A stretch of 41,929 bases of DNA from an uncultured Bacteroidota bacterium (lineage in GTDB: Bacteria > Bacteroidota > Bacteroidia > Flavobacteriales > Flavobacteriaceae). Under the pieces are notes generated by a model that worked only from the letters and a program-made list of their open reading frames with translations, had not been told where the DNA came from and searched no databases. How positions within the stretch are numbered: position 1 is the stretch's first letter; the number at the start of each line of letters is the position of its first letter. Made by a program: the position numbers and the translations under genes. Location: the NCBI GenBank assembly GCA_937136025.1, contig CAKZOC010000133.1, forward strand, positions 1-41,929, written 5' to 3'. Shown in pieces: positions 7,901-16,745 of this stretch.

Positions 7901-8883
7901 GAAATTCCACACCTGCCTGGGTACGGGTACCCCTGCTGTTTTTTACTGTTTTCCTGTTGATGGAATTTTTCATCGACTCGGGAGATCAGCCCGCTTTTAT
8001 CGCGTATCCGATGACCGCATACTTTTTGATCCTGGTCCTGTTGCTGCTGATCGCCATAGAATTGATCCTGAAGTCCATAGAAAACGTGATGTACCAAACC
8101 CTCTCAGAGGAAGCCAAGGCCCGCTATACGGAAGCCAAAAGCGAATCTTGGGAATGGGCCTGGGGCAAACGCATGTACCAGAAACTCCTGGGCTCCCGTC
8201 CTATTGAGGAAGAGGGTGAAATTATCCTGGATCACAATTACGACGGTATCCGCGAACTGGACAACCGCCTGCCACCCTGGTGGATCTACCTTTTCTACAT
8301 CACCATCGTTTTTGGCGTGGTGTACCTGGTGCGGTTTCACGTCTTCAACGATTACGACCAGAAGACAGAATTTGAACAAGAAATGGCCGAAGCCCGAATA
8401 GCCATTGAGGAGTACAAAAAAACCGCCAAGGATCTGGTCGATGCCAATACCGTGGAACTTCTTACCGAAGCCTCAGACATGAAGGCCGGGAAGGTTATTT
8501 TCGAAACGAACTGTGCGGTTTGTCACATGAATGACGGAGGCGGCGGTATCGGGCCTAACCTTACGGACAAGTACTGGATTTTAGGCGGGGGGATTCGCAA
8601 CGTGTTTAACACGGTTTCTGAAGGAGGTCGGTCCGGCAAGGGTATGGTCCCTTGGAAGGCTACGCTCAAACCCAATGAAATGGCGCAGGTCTCCAGTTAC
8701 ATCCTGAGCATGCAGGGAACAACCCCTGCCAATCCAAAAGATCCGGAAGGAGAAATCTGGATAGATGAAAATGCTCCGGCAGAAGAAGTTCAGGCAGACG
8801 AGGCTCCGGTAGCCATCGACTCGGTTGCGGTAGAAACCACAATGGGAGACGAAGTCGTCAAACCGGAGGATCTCGAGGAGTAA
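7897..8883 (+). CDS. ccoP: cbb3-type oxidase monohaem cytochrome subunit CcoP
   Basis: This 328-residue protein has hydrophobic segments at about 11-27, 38-58 and 128-148, then one cytochrome c domain with CAVCH (206-210) and the likely axial methionine in GKGMVPW (M250). The motif PPWWIYLFY before the last helix is typical of CcoP. Proteobacterial CcoP has two haem c sites; only one is present here, as in other Bacteroidetes. The last 50 residues are acidic and low in complexity (APAEEVQADEAP). It passes electrons from a donor cytochrome to CcoO. Confidence 0.94.
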   Translation: MRNSTPAWVRVPLLFFTVFLLMEFFIDSGDQPAFIAYPMTAYFLILVLLLLIAIELILKSIENVMYQTLSEEAKARYTEAKSESWEWAWGKRMYQKLLGSRPIEEEGEIILDHNYDGIRELDNRLPPWWIYLFYITIVFGVVYLVRFHVFNDYDQKTEFEQEMAEARIAIEEYKKTAKDLVDANTVELLTEASDMKAGKVIFETNCAVCHMNDGGGGIGPNLTDKYWILGGGIRNVFNTVSEGGRSGKGMVPWKATLKPNEMAQVSSYILSMQGTTPANPKDPEGEIWIDENAPAEEVQADEAPVAIDSVAVETTMGDEVVKPEDLEE

Positions 8884-8920
8884 ACGAACCTTCGGCCGGG
8901 TGAAATGAAGCCGCAAACAC

Positions 8921-10336
8921 ATGGATTCAAACGAAAATTTCAGGGATTCAATAGGCACCATTTCTGAGGAAGGGAAGCGCGCCTGGATATTCCCCAAGAA
9001 ACCCAGTGGCAAGTTTTATACCTATCGAAAGTACGTGAGTTATGTGCTGCTGGTTTTTCTTTTTGCAGCCCCTTTCGTAAAGGTCAATGGGAATCAGTTT
9101 CTCATGTTTAACGTCCTGGAACGGAAGTTCAATATTTTTGGGTTTCCCTTCTGGCCTCAGGATTTTCACCTCTTTGTCATCTCCATGATTATCGGGGTGA
9201 TCTTTATCGCCCTTTTCACCGTCGCCTTCGGGCGGATTTTCTGTGGATGGATGTGTCCGCAAACCATTTTTATGGAAATGGTTTTTCGGCGTATTGAATA
9301 CTGGATCGATGGAGATCGGGGTGCCCAGATCCGTCTGGACCGCGCGCCCTGGAATGCCGAAAAAATTCGGAAAAGGTTGCTGAAGTGGATCGTCTTTTTT
9401 TTGATCTCTTTTCTGATTGCCAATGTTTTTCTCGCGTACCTGATCGGCAGCGATGCGCTCATCGGGTATATAACGGATGGGCCTGCGCAGCATATGGGCA
9501 CCCTGGCGGCCCTGCTGGTTTTCACGGCTGTTTTTTATTTCGTGTTTGCCTGGTTTCGCGAACAGGTCTGTATTATCGCCTGCCCGTATGGGCGTATGCA
9601 GGGCGTCCTGCTCGACGACAAATCCATCGTGGTCGCCTACGATTACAAAAGGGGTGAAGGGGAAAATGGTCGGAAGAAATTCCGTAAAAATGAAGATCGG
9701 GAGGCGTTGGGCCATGGAGACTGCATCGATTGTTTGCAGTGCGTTCACGTCTGCCCTACCGGTATCGATATCCGCAACGGAACTCAGCTGGAGTGCGTGA
9801 ATTGCACCGCCTGTATCGATGAGTGTGATACCATTATGGAAAAAGTTGGCTACCCGAAAGGACTCATACGGTATGCCAGTGAAGTTGAAATTTCGGATAA
9901 GGTGCCGTTCCGGTTCAGTCCGCGGATGAAAGGATATGCCGCGGTACTCACCGTACTTATGGGGGTACTGGTGGGGATGTTATTCCTCAGAAACGACCTG
10001 GAAGCGACCATCCTGCGTCTTCCCGGTCAGCTATACGAACGGAAGGAAAACAATATGATCAGCAATGTGTACACCTATAAACTGATCAATAAAACAAGTC
10101 AGTCGGTACCGGATATTAACTTTAAACTCCTCTCGCACAACGGCACCATCACTTTAGTACAGGGTTCCGGGTTTGAGGTGCCCGCCCAGGAGCTTTCTCA
10201 GGGAACGCTGTTTATAGAAATCAACAACGCTGCCCTGAGTGGTGATAAAGACAAACTGAAGATTGGGGTATATAGCGGTGATGAGCTGATTGAGACCACG
10301 ACCGCCCGCTTTTTAGCCCCCCATTCCTATAAATAA
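8921..10336 (+). CDS. ccoG: Cytochrome c oxidase accessory protein CcoG (4Fe-4S ferredoxin-type)
   Basis: This is a 471-residue membrane protein. Helices occur at about 40-52, 84-104, 153-170 and 190-210, and the loop after the second carries CGWMCPQTIFME (C108, C112). A cytoplasmic double ferredoxin domain follows (about 267-306, CIDCLQCVHVC and CVNCTACIDEC), then a further helix and a C-terminal Ig-like domain. The family (CcoG/FixG/RdxA) reduces copper for cbb3 assembly; this role comes from other bacteria. It is 37 bases after ccoP and 12 before ccoH. Confidence 0.94.
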   Translation: MDSNENFRDSIGTISEEGKRAWIFPKKPSGKFYTYRKYVSYVLLVFLFAAPFVKVNGNQFLMFNVLERKFNIFGFPFWPQDFHLFVISMIIGVIFIALFTVAFGRIFCGWMCPQTIFMEMVFRRIEYWIDGDRGAQIRLDRAPWNAEKIRKRLLKWIVFFLISFLIANVFLAYLIGSDALIGYITDGPAQHMGTLAALLVFTAVFYFVFAWFREQVCIIACPYGRMQGVLLDDKSIVVAYDYKRGEGENGRKKFRKNEDREALGHGDCIDCLQCVHVCPTGIDIRNGTQLECVNCTACIDECDTIMEKVGYPKGLIRYASEVEISDKVPFRFSPRMKGYAAVLTVLMGVLVGMLFLRNDLEATILRLPGQLYERKENNMISNVYTYKLINKTSQSVPDINFKLLSHNGTITLVQGSGFEVPAQELSQGTLFIEINNAALSGDKDKLKIGVYSGDELIETTTARFLAPHSYK

Positions 10337-10348
10337 AATCAGAACACT

Positions 10349-10795
10349 ATGAAATTTAACTGGGGGACCGGAATCTTTTTATCCTTTGTAGCCTTTATCG
10401 TTTTCATTTTGTATTTCGTGGTGCTCTCCTTCAGAGATCCGCAATCCAATCACGATCTGGTCACGGAGGACTACTACCAACAGGAACTCAAATATCAACA
10501 GGACATAGATGCGTCCGCTAATTTAAATAAGAGTGGGGCGCAGCTTCAGGTAGCAAAAACACCTGAAGGCCTGCGCGTCGATTTTCCGGTGGCCTTTGCC
10601 CCCGATAAAATAAAAGGAACAATATCCCTGTACAGACCGTCCAATAAGCAGTTGGACTTCAAAACTCCAATTCAATTATCCGAAAGGCAATTGCTCATAC
10701 CCAAGAGTCGCTTGTTGGATGGTCGTTGGGATATTCGAATCGAATGGACGTATGAAGGGAAACCTTATTTGTACCAGAAGAAACTGACCTATTGA
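10349..10795 (+). CDS. ccoH: cbb3 oxidase assembly protein CcoH (FixH family)
   Basis: This 148-residue protein has one N-terminal membrane helix (about 6-28), then LVTEDYYQQELKYQQDIDAS, a hallmark of the FixH/CcoH family, and a beta-rich domain of about 95 residues outside the membrane. CcoH is needed for stability of the cbb3 complex. It directly follows ccoG in the usual GH order. Nothing unusual is seen in length or composition. Confidence 0.9.
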   Translation: MKFNWGTGIFLSFVAFIVFILYFVVLSFRDPQSNHDLVTEDYYQQELKYQQDIDASANLNKSGAQLQVAKTPEGLRVDFPVAFAPDKIKGTISLYRPSNKQLDFKTPIQLSERQLLIPKSRLLDGRWDIRIEWTYEGKPYLYQKKLTY

Positions 10796-10868
10796 AGCCT
10801 CAGACGCTTAACCCTACAGGAGTTTTACCAAACCCTGTGGCCGGGGCGGCAGGGATAAATGATTGACT

Positions 10869-11570
10869 ATGCTCACAACAGCATTGGTTTTAGGAGCCCT
10901 GGGAAGTCTGCACTGTATCGGCATGTGCGGACCCATCGCCTTTATGCTGCCGCTAAACCGACAGAATCGGTTGAAGGGTGGGCTGCAGCTGGGTCTCTAT
11001 CACGGGGGCCGCTTACTGGCCTATGGGCTGATCGGGTTTGTTTTCGGCCTGGTCGGAAAAGGGCTCTACCTTTTTGGCTTTCAACAGAATTTATCGATAC
11101 TGCTCGGGGCCGTTATGATCCTTTTAGTGCTGATTCCGGCGCATACTTTCCGAAAATGGAAACCTGCTGCTCCGGTGTATCGCTTGCTCGGCAAGTTACA
11201 ATCCGCCATGGGTGCCAAATTGCGGGAAGGAAACCCCGATGCTTTTCTGAGCATTGGATTTTTGAATGGTTTCCTGCCTTGTGGCCTGGTATATATGGCC
11301 CTTGTGGGCGCTATGGCAATGGCTTCAGCTCCCATGGGTGCTCTGTATATGATGGTTTTTGGTCTGGGAACGGTGCCTTTGATGAGCGGGGCAGCCCTGA
11401 TGGGAAAAGTATTTAAAACAAGGCTTCCCGCCGTACGCAAATGGATCCCGGTTTTTGTAGTGCTTATCGGACTGCTCTTTATACTCCGGGGTATGGGGCT
11501 GGGTATTCCCTATGTTTCTCCTCAGGCGCCCAAAGACGAGGTGACGGCGACGATAGAGTGTCATCCTTGA
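10869..11570 (+). CDS. TauE/SafE-like membrane protein of the cbb3 cluster
   Basis: This is a 233-residue polytopic membrane protein with about six helices. It opens with a helix that runs into LGSLHCIGMCGP, and a second half begins FLNGFLPCGLVYMA. These paired Cys-Gly motifs in membrane segments are typical of the sulfite-exporter (TauE/SafE) relatives found next to ccoGH in many bacteria, where a role in copper supply to the oxidase has been proposed; a metal role here is inference from the Cys-Met motif and context. I start at ATG 10869; TTG at 10863 would add two residues. It ends in ECHP with possible metal ligands. It closes the cco cluster. Confidence 0.82.
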   Translation: MLTTALVLGALGSLHCIGMCGPIAFMLPLNRQNRLKGGLQLGLYHGGRLLAYGLIGFVFGLVGKGLYLFGFQQNLSILLGAVMILLVLIPAHTFRKWKPAAPVYRLLGKLQSAMGAKLREGNPDAFLSIGFLNGFLPCGLVYMALVGAMAMASAPMGALYMMVFGLGTVPLMSGAALMGKVFKTRLPAVRKWIPVFVVLIGLLFILRGMGLGIPYVSPQAPKDEVTATIECHP

Positions 11571-11603
11571 AAATTAAACATGAACTACAATACATAAAAC
11601 CAG

Positions 11604-13085
11604 ATGGCGATGGAAAAATTCTGGATTTCGTTTTCAATTCTTTTCTTACTGATTTCTTGTGGCGATCGTCCTGAAAAAGCGGTCGTAGAGGCAGCAGAGC
11701 CCACCGGGACTGAAAACAGGGCCTACCAATGGGGAGAAATGGCCCTGGAAGCTACAGCTCTGGATACCGAGCGCTTTACCCCACGCCCCACGGTAACTTC
11801 CAGATATCTCGGACTGATCTTTACTGCAGTTTTTGATGCCTGGTCCCGGTATGACGCCTCCGCTATTCCGGTATATCTGGAAGAAGTAGCGCGCCGCCCG
11901 GAAGGAGAGCGCACCCTTTCCAACAAAGAAATTGCGATCAGTTACGCGGCATACCGCACCCTGAATGAGTACTATTATTCCGATACCACATTGTTCCGGC
12001 AGTACATGCTGGAGCTCGGCCTGGACCCGGATGACAGGAGCCTGGATCCGAACACTCCGGCTGGAATCGGCAATCTCGCAGCCCTGGCGGTTATCGAAAC
12101 CCGGAAAAACGACGGAGCAAACCAGTACGGAGAAGTACCTGGCTCCAACGGGGAGCCCTATTTCGACTATACCGAGTACGCCCCTGTAAACTCCGCGCAT
12201 AAAAATGTGGACCTCAACCGGTGGCAGCCCAAGTATTTCACAGATCCCGAAGGAAATCAATTTGCCCCGGGTTGTCTGACTCCGTTCTGGCAACACGTCA
12301 CCCCCATCACCCTGGATTCCGCCAGTCAGTTTCGTCCCGGACCCCCGCCTATGGTGGGTTCTGAACAATTGGAACGGGAGGTCAGGGAGGTTATCGAGTT
12401 GCAAGCCAACCTCACCGATGCCGATAAAGCCCTTGTCGAATTTATGCGAGACGGCCCGAAGTCTGTACAGCAAGCGGGGCACTGGTTAAAATTTGCACAA
12501 GACGTTTCCCGCCGTGATGCCCACACCCTGGATCAGGACGTGAAAATGTATTTTCTGAATCAAATTACGGCCATGGACGCCTTTATCGCATCCTGGGATT
12601 CCAAAATGTATTACGATTATGCACGGCCCTACGCCCTGGTTCACGATTACTTTCAGGATCAGGTCATCCGGGCCTGGGGAGGTCCCGGTAAAGGGGTGAT
12701 TGAAATGCCCGGGGAGCAATGGCGCCCGTATTCCCCCGATGTTTTTCTTTGCCCGCCCTTTCCGAGTTATACCTCCGGTCACAGCACCGTGAGCGGGGCT
12801 TGCGGGGAAGCCCTGCGCCTTTTTACCGGAGACGATTATTTTGGAGAATCCGTAAAACTGGTCCCCGGGGTCTTAACCGAGTTAGATCCGAAACACTATG
12901 GGGATACCGTGACCCTGAAATTTCCGACGTTTACCGAAGCTGCAGAAATGGCCGGTAAATCCAGGGTCATGGGCGGATACCATATCGAAGCCGATAACGT
13001 GGCCGGCCTGGAACTGGGAAGGGATGTAGCGCGCAACGCCTGGGAATTCTATCGCAAACACCTGGGTGCCCAGGAAGGCTCTTAG
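11604..13085 (+). CDS. Vanadium-dependent haloperoxidase / PAP2 family lipoprotein
   Basis: This 493-residue protein is exported as a lipoprotein (LLISC, lipid Cys at 19). The complete vanadate or phosphate pocket is readable: K334-x6-R341-P342, then SGH (391-393, in PSYTSGH), then S453-R454-x5-H460. This is the K-x6-RP / PSGH / SR-x5-H signature shared by vanadium haloperoxidases and PAP2 acid phosphatases. Length and helical make-up fit the haloperoxidase-like branch, but halide oxidation is not proven; related proteins act as phosphatases. It starts 33 bases after the TauE-like gene and may be read with the cco operon. A second in-frame ATG lies two codons downstream. Confidence 0.85.
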   Translation: MAMEKFWISFSILFLLISCGDRPEKAVVEAAEPTGTENRAYQWGEMALEATALDTERFTPRPTVTSRYLGLIFTAVFDAWSRYDASAIPVYLEEVARRPEGERTLSNKEIAISYAAYRTLNEYYYSDTTLFRQYMLELGLDPDDRSLDPNTPAGIGNLAALAVIETRKNDGANQYGEVPGSNGEPYFDYTEYAPVNSAHKNVDLNRWQPKYFTDPEGNQFAPGCLTPFWQHVTPITLDSASQFRPGPPPMVGSEQLEREVREVIELQANLTDADKALVEFMRDGPKSVQQAGHWLKFAQDVSRRDAHTLDQDVKMYFLNQITAMDAFIASWDSKMYYDYARPYALVHDYFQDQVIRAWGGPGKGVIEMPGEQWRPYSPDVFLCPPFPSYTSGHSTVSGACGEALRLFTGDDYFGESVKLVPGVLTELDPKHYGDTVTLKFPTFTEAAEMAGKSRVMGGYHIEADNVAGLELGRDVARNAWEFYRKHLGAQEGS

Positions 13086-13122
13086 ACCGGAAAGGTCCAA
13101 TACTATTGACTAAAAAAATACT

Positions 13123-14388
13123 ATGAATATCCTATCGCTTGAAAAGGCGGCTTCCATCGTCAAATCCGGAGATCGCATTTTTGTACAGGGAGCTGCCATG
13201 ACGCCGAACACCCTGATCAATGCCATTTGTGACCGGTATGAAGATCTGGAAAATGTAGAGATCATATCCATACATACCGACGGCGCCGTCAACTACGCCC
13301 TCCCTCCTTATAACAAGGCTTTTAAGATCAATTCCTGCTTTGTAGGCGGGAACGTCAGAAAGGCCGTAAACACGAATCAGGGAGATTATATCCCCATTTT
13401 TCTCAGTGAAATCCACTGGTTGTTCCGAAGAAATTTATTGCCACTGGACGTAGCCGTGGTACAGGTATCCCTTCCCGACAAACACGGGTATTGCTCTTTG
13501 GGTGTTTCCGTAGACATTACCCTGCCGGCCGTGCAAACTGCCAAAAAAGTGATCGGGCAACTCAATCCCAAAGTGCCCCGAAGTCACGGAGACGGCATCA
13601 TTCATATCAGTCAGCTCGATGGGCTGGTTGAAGTGGATGCCCCCATTCACACCTATCCCCTGGGGGCCATTTCAGAGACAGAAGCAAAAATTGGCGCACA
13701 CGTGGCTTCCCTGATCGAAGACGGGGCGACCTTGCAGATGGGGATTGGAAGCATTCCCAATGCCGTGCTTCAAAATCTCAGTGGGCATAAGCGCCTCGGG
13801 GTACATACGGAAATGTTCTCCGACGGGCTGCTGCCCCTGATCGAAAAAGGTGTTGTTACCGGGGAGGAAAAGGAGATCAAAACAGGAAAGATCGTTACCT
13901 GTTTTGCCGCCGGATCCCAGAAGCTTTACGATTTTATAGATGACAATCCCCTGGTGCACTTTAAAGAAGCGGGCTATACGAACGATACCACCATTATCCG
14001 CAGAAACCCTAAAGTAACTGCCATCAACAGCGCCATTGAAATTGATCTCACCGGTCAGGTTTGTGCAGATACGATTGGGAGTTACCAATACTCCGGGGTA
14101 GGCGGACAGATGGATTTTATTCGCGGGGCGTCACTGTCCCCGGGAGGGAAGCCCATCATTGCGCTCACCTCGGTCACCGGAAAGGGTATTTCTAAAATAA
14201 CCCCCATTCTCAAGCCAGGGGCCGGAGTCACGACCACCCGCGCCCACGTCCACTATGTAGCCACCGAATACGGGGTAGTCAACCTCTTTGGAAAGAACCT
14301 GCAGGAGCGTGCCCGGGCTTTGATTTCAATCGCCCATCCGGACCATCGGGAAGTCCTGGAGGCAGCTGCTCACGAGCGCTTTGGTTAA
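13123..14388 (+). CDS. Acetyl-CoA hydrolase/transferase family CoA-transferase (4-hydroxybutyrate CoA-transferase-like)
   Basis: This is a 421-residue cytoplasmic enzyme with two CoA-transferase domains. GIGSIPNAV (207-215) and GVHTEMFSDG, with the presumed catalytic glutamate E230, are the family's signature; a C-terminal VATEYGVVNLFGK and ARALISIAHPDHRE complete it. Enzymes of this family move CoA between acetyl-CoA or other acyl-CoA and a carboxylate such as acetate, propionate or 4-hydroxybutyrate. The substrate cannot be read from sequence. It stands alone, 38 bases after the haloperoxidase gene, and is closed by the strong hairpin at 14483-14512. Confidence 0.87.
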   Translation: MNILSLEKAASIVKSGDRIFVQGAAMTPNTLINAICDRYEDLENVEIISIHTDGAVNYALPPYNKAFKINSCFVGGNVRKAVNTNQGDYIPIFLSEIHWLFRRNLLPLDVAVVQVSLPDKHGYCSLGVSVDITLPAVQTAKKVIGQLNPKVPRSHGDGIIHISQLDGLVEVDAPIHTYPLGAISETEAKIGAHVASLIEDGATLQMGIGSIPNAVLQNLSGHKRLGVHTEMFSDGLLPLIEKGVVTGEEKEIKTGKIVTCFAAGSQKLYDFIDDNPLVHFKEAGYTNDTTIIRRNPKVTAINSAIEIDLTGQVCADTIGSYQYSGVGGQMDFIRGASLSPGGKPIIALTSVTGKGISKITPILKPGAGVTTTRAHVHYVATEYGVVNLFGKNLQERARALISIAHPDHREVLEAAAHERFG

Positions 14389-14482
14389 TCTAAGTTGCAA
14401 AACGTTTTTGGATAGGCGAGTCTGTACAGAACGCTCCGGGCGGATGCCCCGTTCAAAAAAATCAGTCCCACCAGGCAAAAAG

Positions 14483-14512
14483 AAAAGGGGCTGCAAATGC
14501 AGCCCCTTTTTT
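14483..14512. terminator. Bidirectional intrinsic terminator
   Basis: A 12-bp stem AAAAGGGGCTGC / GCAGCCCCTTTT (14483-14494 and 14499-14510) with an AAAT loop is followed by T on the plus strand and is preceded by A on it, so it works in both directions. It lies between the convergent CoA-transferase gene and the second usp gene. Confidence 0.9.
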
Positions 14513-14532
14513 ATGTATCTCAGGCCTGAAGC

Positions 14533-15354
14533 CTATAACTTAAAAGTAATCACAGGAATCGGGGAGTGATTGGCAATATCCTCTCCAATACTGCCCATAA
14601 AGAAGTGGGAGATGCCTTTTCGTCCATGGGTCGGGATACCGACCAGATCGGCCTGAATGCTTTCACAGTAATTCAGGACACCCCGCTCTACGCTGTAATC
14701 ACAATACTTATCTACGGAGATACTGGATTGAGCCTGATCCAGGAATTTGGAAATCTGTTGGTTCATATCTCCATCGCTCAGGAAATGGTCTCCCGGGGTG
14801 TTGATGTAGACCACTTTGAATACGGCCCTTAATTTCTCGGCAAAGGCTTTGGCTTTGTTAAATGCCGGAAGCGTTTCCTCCTTAAAATCACAGGCAAAGA
14901 CAAAAGTATCGATCTTAAATTCAGGTCTTCGCTTTTTGACCACGATCACAGGCACCTCAGCGTTTCGTACCACCCTTTCGGCGTTGGATCCGATAAAGAT
15001 CTCCTGCAGGCCGTCTGTCCCGTGTGAACCCATTACAATGAGGTCTGCCTTGTGGTTCTCGGCAACTTCATTCACTTCGGAGAATACTTTATAGTGCTTA
15101 ATGACAGGCGTGACAGTGATGTCCTTTAAATAGTCTTTTTGCAAAAACTCTCCCAGTCTCTTTTCAGCTACCTTGAGCAGAAACACAGTTTGTTCGGGAT
15201 GATAGGCCTCCGAAGAGGAAATCATCGCGTAATTCAGTTCGAGCATATGCAGTACGATAATCTCCGATCCATGCTTTTTGGCCAATGAAGATGCCACTTC
15301 GAGGGCATATTCGGATTGTTCGGAGAAATCAACTGGTACGATAATAGTTTTCAT
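14533..15354 (-). CDS. Tandem universal stress protein (UspA family)
   Basis: This 273-residue protein has two Usp domains. Domain one starts MKTIIVPVDFSEQSEYAL and has GSHGTDGLQEIFIGSNAERV; domain two keeps GIPTHGRKGISHFFMGSI. Both fit the ATP-binding G-x2-G-x9-G(S/N) pattern, unlike the first Usp of this window, in which the second site is lost. It starts 15 bases after hemN on the same strand and no promoter is evident between them, so it is most likely co-transcribed from the hemN promoter with its Crp/Fnr-type site. It ends at the bidirectional terminator. Confidence 0.9.
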   Translation of the reverse strand: MKTIIVPVDFSEQSEYALEVASSLAKKHGSEIIVLHMLELNYAMISSSEAYHPEQTVFLLKVAEKRLGEFLQKDYLKDITVTPVIKHYKVFSEVNEVAENHKADLIVMGSHGTDGLQEIFIGSNAERVVRNAEVPVIVVKKRRPEFKIDTFVFACDFKEETLPAFNKAKAFAEKLRAVFKVVYINTPGDHFLSDGDMNQQISKFLDQAQSSISVDKYCDYSVERGVLNYCESIQADLVGIPTHGRKGISHFFMGSIGEDIANHSPIPVITFKL

Positions 15355-15369
15355 GGTATTGGGATTAGG

Positions 15370-16728
15370 TTAGACGGTCATTGAAAATAACCTTGTTTCG
15401 GGCACTTTATTGTGTAAATGCAGATCAAAGGCCATACAGATGTTGCGGATAAAGACGCGGCCACTCTCGGTGACCTGAACCGTATCCGGGTTCAGGACCA
15501 CCAGGCCATCGGCTTCGGGCTCTTTAAGTCGCCCCCGGATTTCAGCAACACGCTCTGCGGATAGGCCTTTATCCCATCGAGTCTCAAAACGACACATCAA
15601 ATCCAGAATGTGCCTGCGAATCAGCTGATCCTCATCAGAAAGCAGGTGTCCGCGAAACACCGGGATAATCCCTGAGGACACCAGGTGTTCGTATTCTTCA
15701 ATATTCTTAACATTTTGTGCGAATCCGTACCAGCTGTCACTGATACTGGAAACGCCAAGCCCAATCATCATCTGGGTATGGGAAACCGTATAGCCCATAA
15801 AATTTCGGTGCAGTCCCCCATTGATCATAGACTGATAGAGTCCATCGCCCTCCAGGGCGTAGTGGTCCATACCGATCTCCTTATATCCTGCTCCGCCGAG
15901 AATTTCTTTACCCAGCTCATACTGCCGGCGCTTTTCATCGGGCGAAGGCAGGTCTGAATCCTGAAACCCCCTTTGTCCGTTGCCTTTGAGCCAGGGCACG
16001 TGGGCATAGCTGTAAAACGCCAGGCGATCGGGACGGATCTCTGCTGTTTTCTTCAGGGTTTCCACCACGTGGGCCACCCTTTGAAAGGGCAGGCCGTAAA
16101 TAATGTCGTGGCCTACAGAAGTAAAACCTTCTTCCCGGGAGATTCTGGTGACCTCTGCCACCTGCTCATAGGTCTGAATACGGTGAATGGCCCTTTGAAC
16201 TGTTTCGTTGTAATCCTGTACCCCGTAAGAAACCCTTCTAAATCCCGCCTGATACAGTACGCCGAGGTGTTCGCGTGTGGTATTGGCGGGGTGGCCTTCA
16301 AAACTGTATTCCCAGTCTTCCGCCCGGTCTGCATATCGGAAGATACCATCCAATAGCACTTTAAGATTTTCTGGGGAAAAGAAGGTAGGGGTACCTCCCC
16401 CCAGGTGTAATTCGCGAATGATCGGTCGCTTGCCAAAAAGTTTCCGATAGAGTTCCCATTCCTTTAACAACGCACTGATGTAGGGCAACTCGACGGAATG
16501 CCTGCGGGTAATCCGCTTATGACATCCACAAAAAGTACACATGCTCTCACAGAAAGGCAGGTGGATATACAGGCTGATCCCCGTTTTCTCATTGCTTTCC
16601 GCAAAAGCGCGGGAGACACTTTCTTTCCAGGCTTTCCCTGAAAATGCCGGCACATCCCAGTACGGGACTGTCGGATAACTCGTGTACCGGGGGCCCGGAA
16701 CATTGTATTTGGCAACCAAATTGCACAT
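15370..16728 (-). CDS. hemN: Oxygen-independent coproporphyrinogen III oxidase
   Basis: This 452-residue radical-SAM enzyme makes protoporphyrinogen IX from coproporphyrinogen III without oxygen. The N-terminus has KYNVPGPRYTSYPTVPYW, and the cluster motif is C60-x3-C64-x2-C67-x-C69 (PFCESMCTFCGC), the true HemN pattern with a fourth cysteine rather than the HemW type. GGGTPTFF and the HemN C-terminal domain follow. Haem demand of the cbb3 oxidase under low oxygen explains its presence in this block. Its promoter has a perfect -7 box and a Crp/Fnr-type site. A usp gene follows in the same operon. Confidence 0.95.
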   Translation of the reverse strand: MCNLVAKYNVPGPRYTSYPTVPYWDVPAFSGKAWKESVSRAFAESNEKTGISLYIHLPFCESMCTFCGCHKRITRRHSVELPYISALLKEWELYRKLFGKRPIIRELHLGGGTPTFFSPENLKVLLDGIFRYADRAEDWEYSFEGHPANTTREHLGVLYQAGFRRVSYGVQDYNETVQRAIHRIQTYEQVAEVTRISREEGFTSVGHDIIYGLPFQRVAHVVETLKKTAEIRPDRLAFYSYAHVPWLKGNGQRGFQDSDLPSPDEKRRQYELGKEILGGAGYKEIGMDHYALEGDGLYQSMINGGLHRNFMGYTVSHTQMMIGLGVSSISDSWYGFAQNVKNIEEYEHLVSSGIIPVFRGHLLSDEDQLIRRHILDLMCRFETRWDKGLSAERVAEIRGRLKEPEADGLVVLNPDTVQVTESGRVFIRNICMAFDLHLHNKVPETRLFSMTV

Positions 16729-16745
16729 ACTCTAGCTGTTTCTTA

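Noticed and set aside
10859..11416. Plus-strand frame of 185 codons overlapping the TauE-like gene
   Set aside because: The other frame has clear membrane helices and the CIGMCGP motif; this one has no recognisable features.
14381..14569. Plus-strand frame of 62 codons after the CoA-transferase
   Set aside because: It runs through the bidirectional terminator at 14483-14512 and has no promoter or family features.
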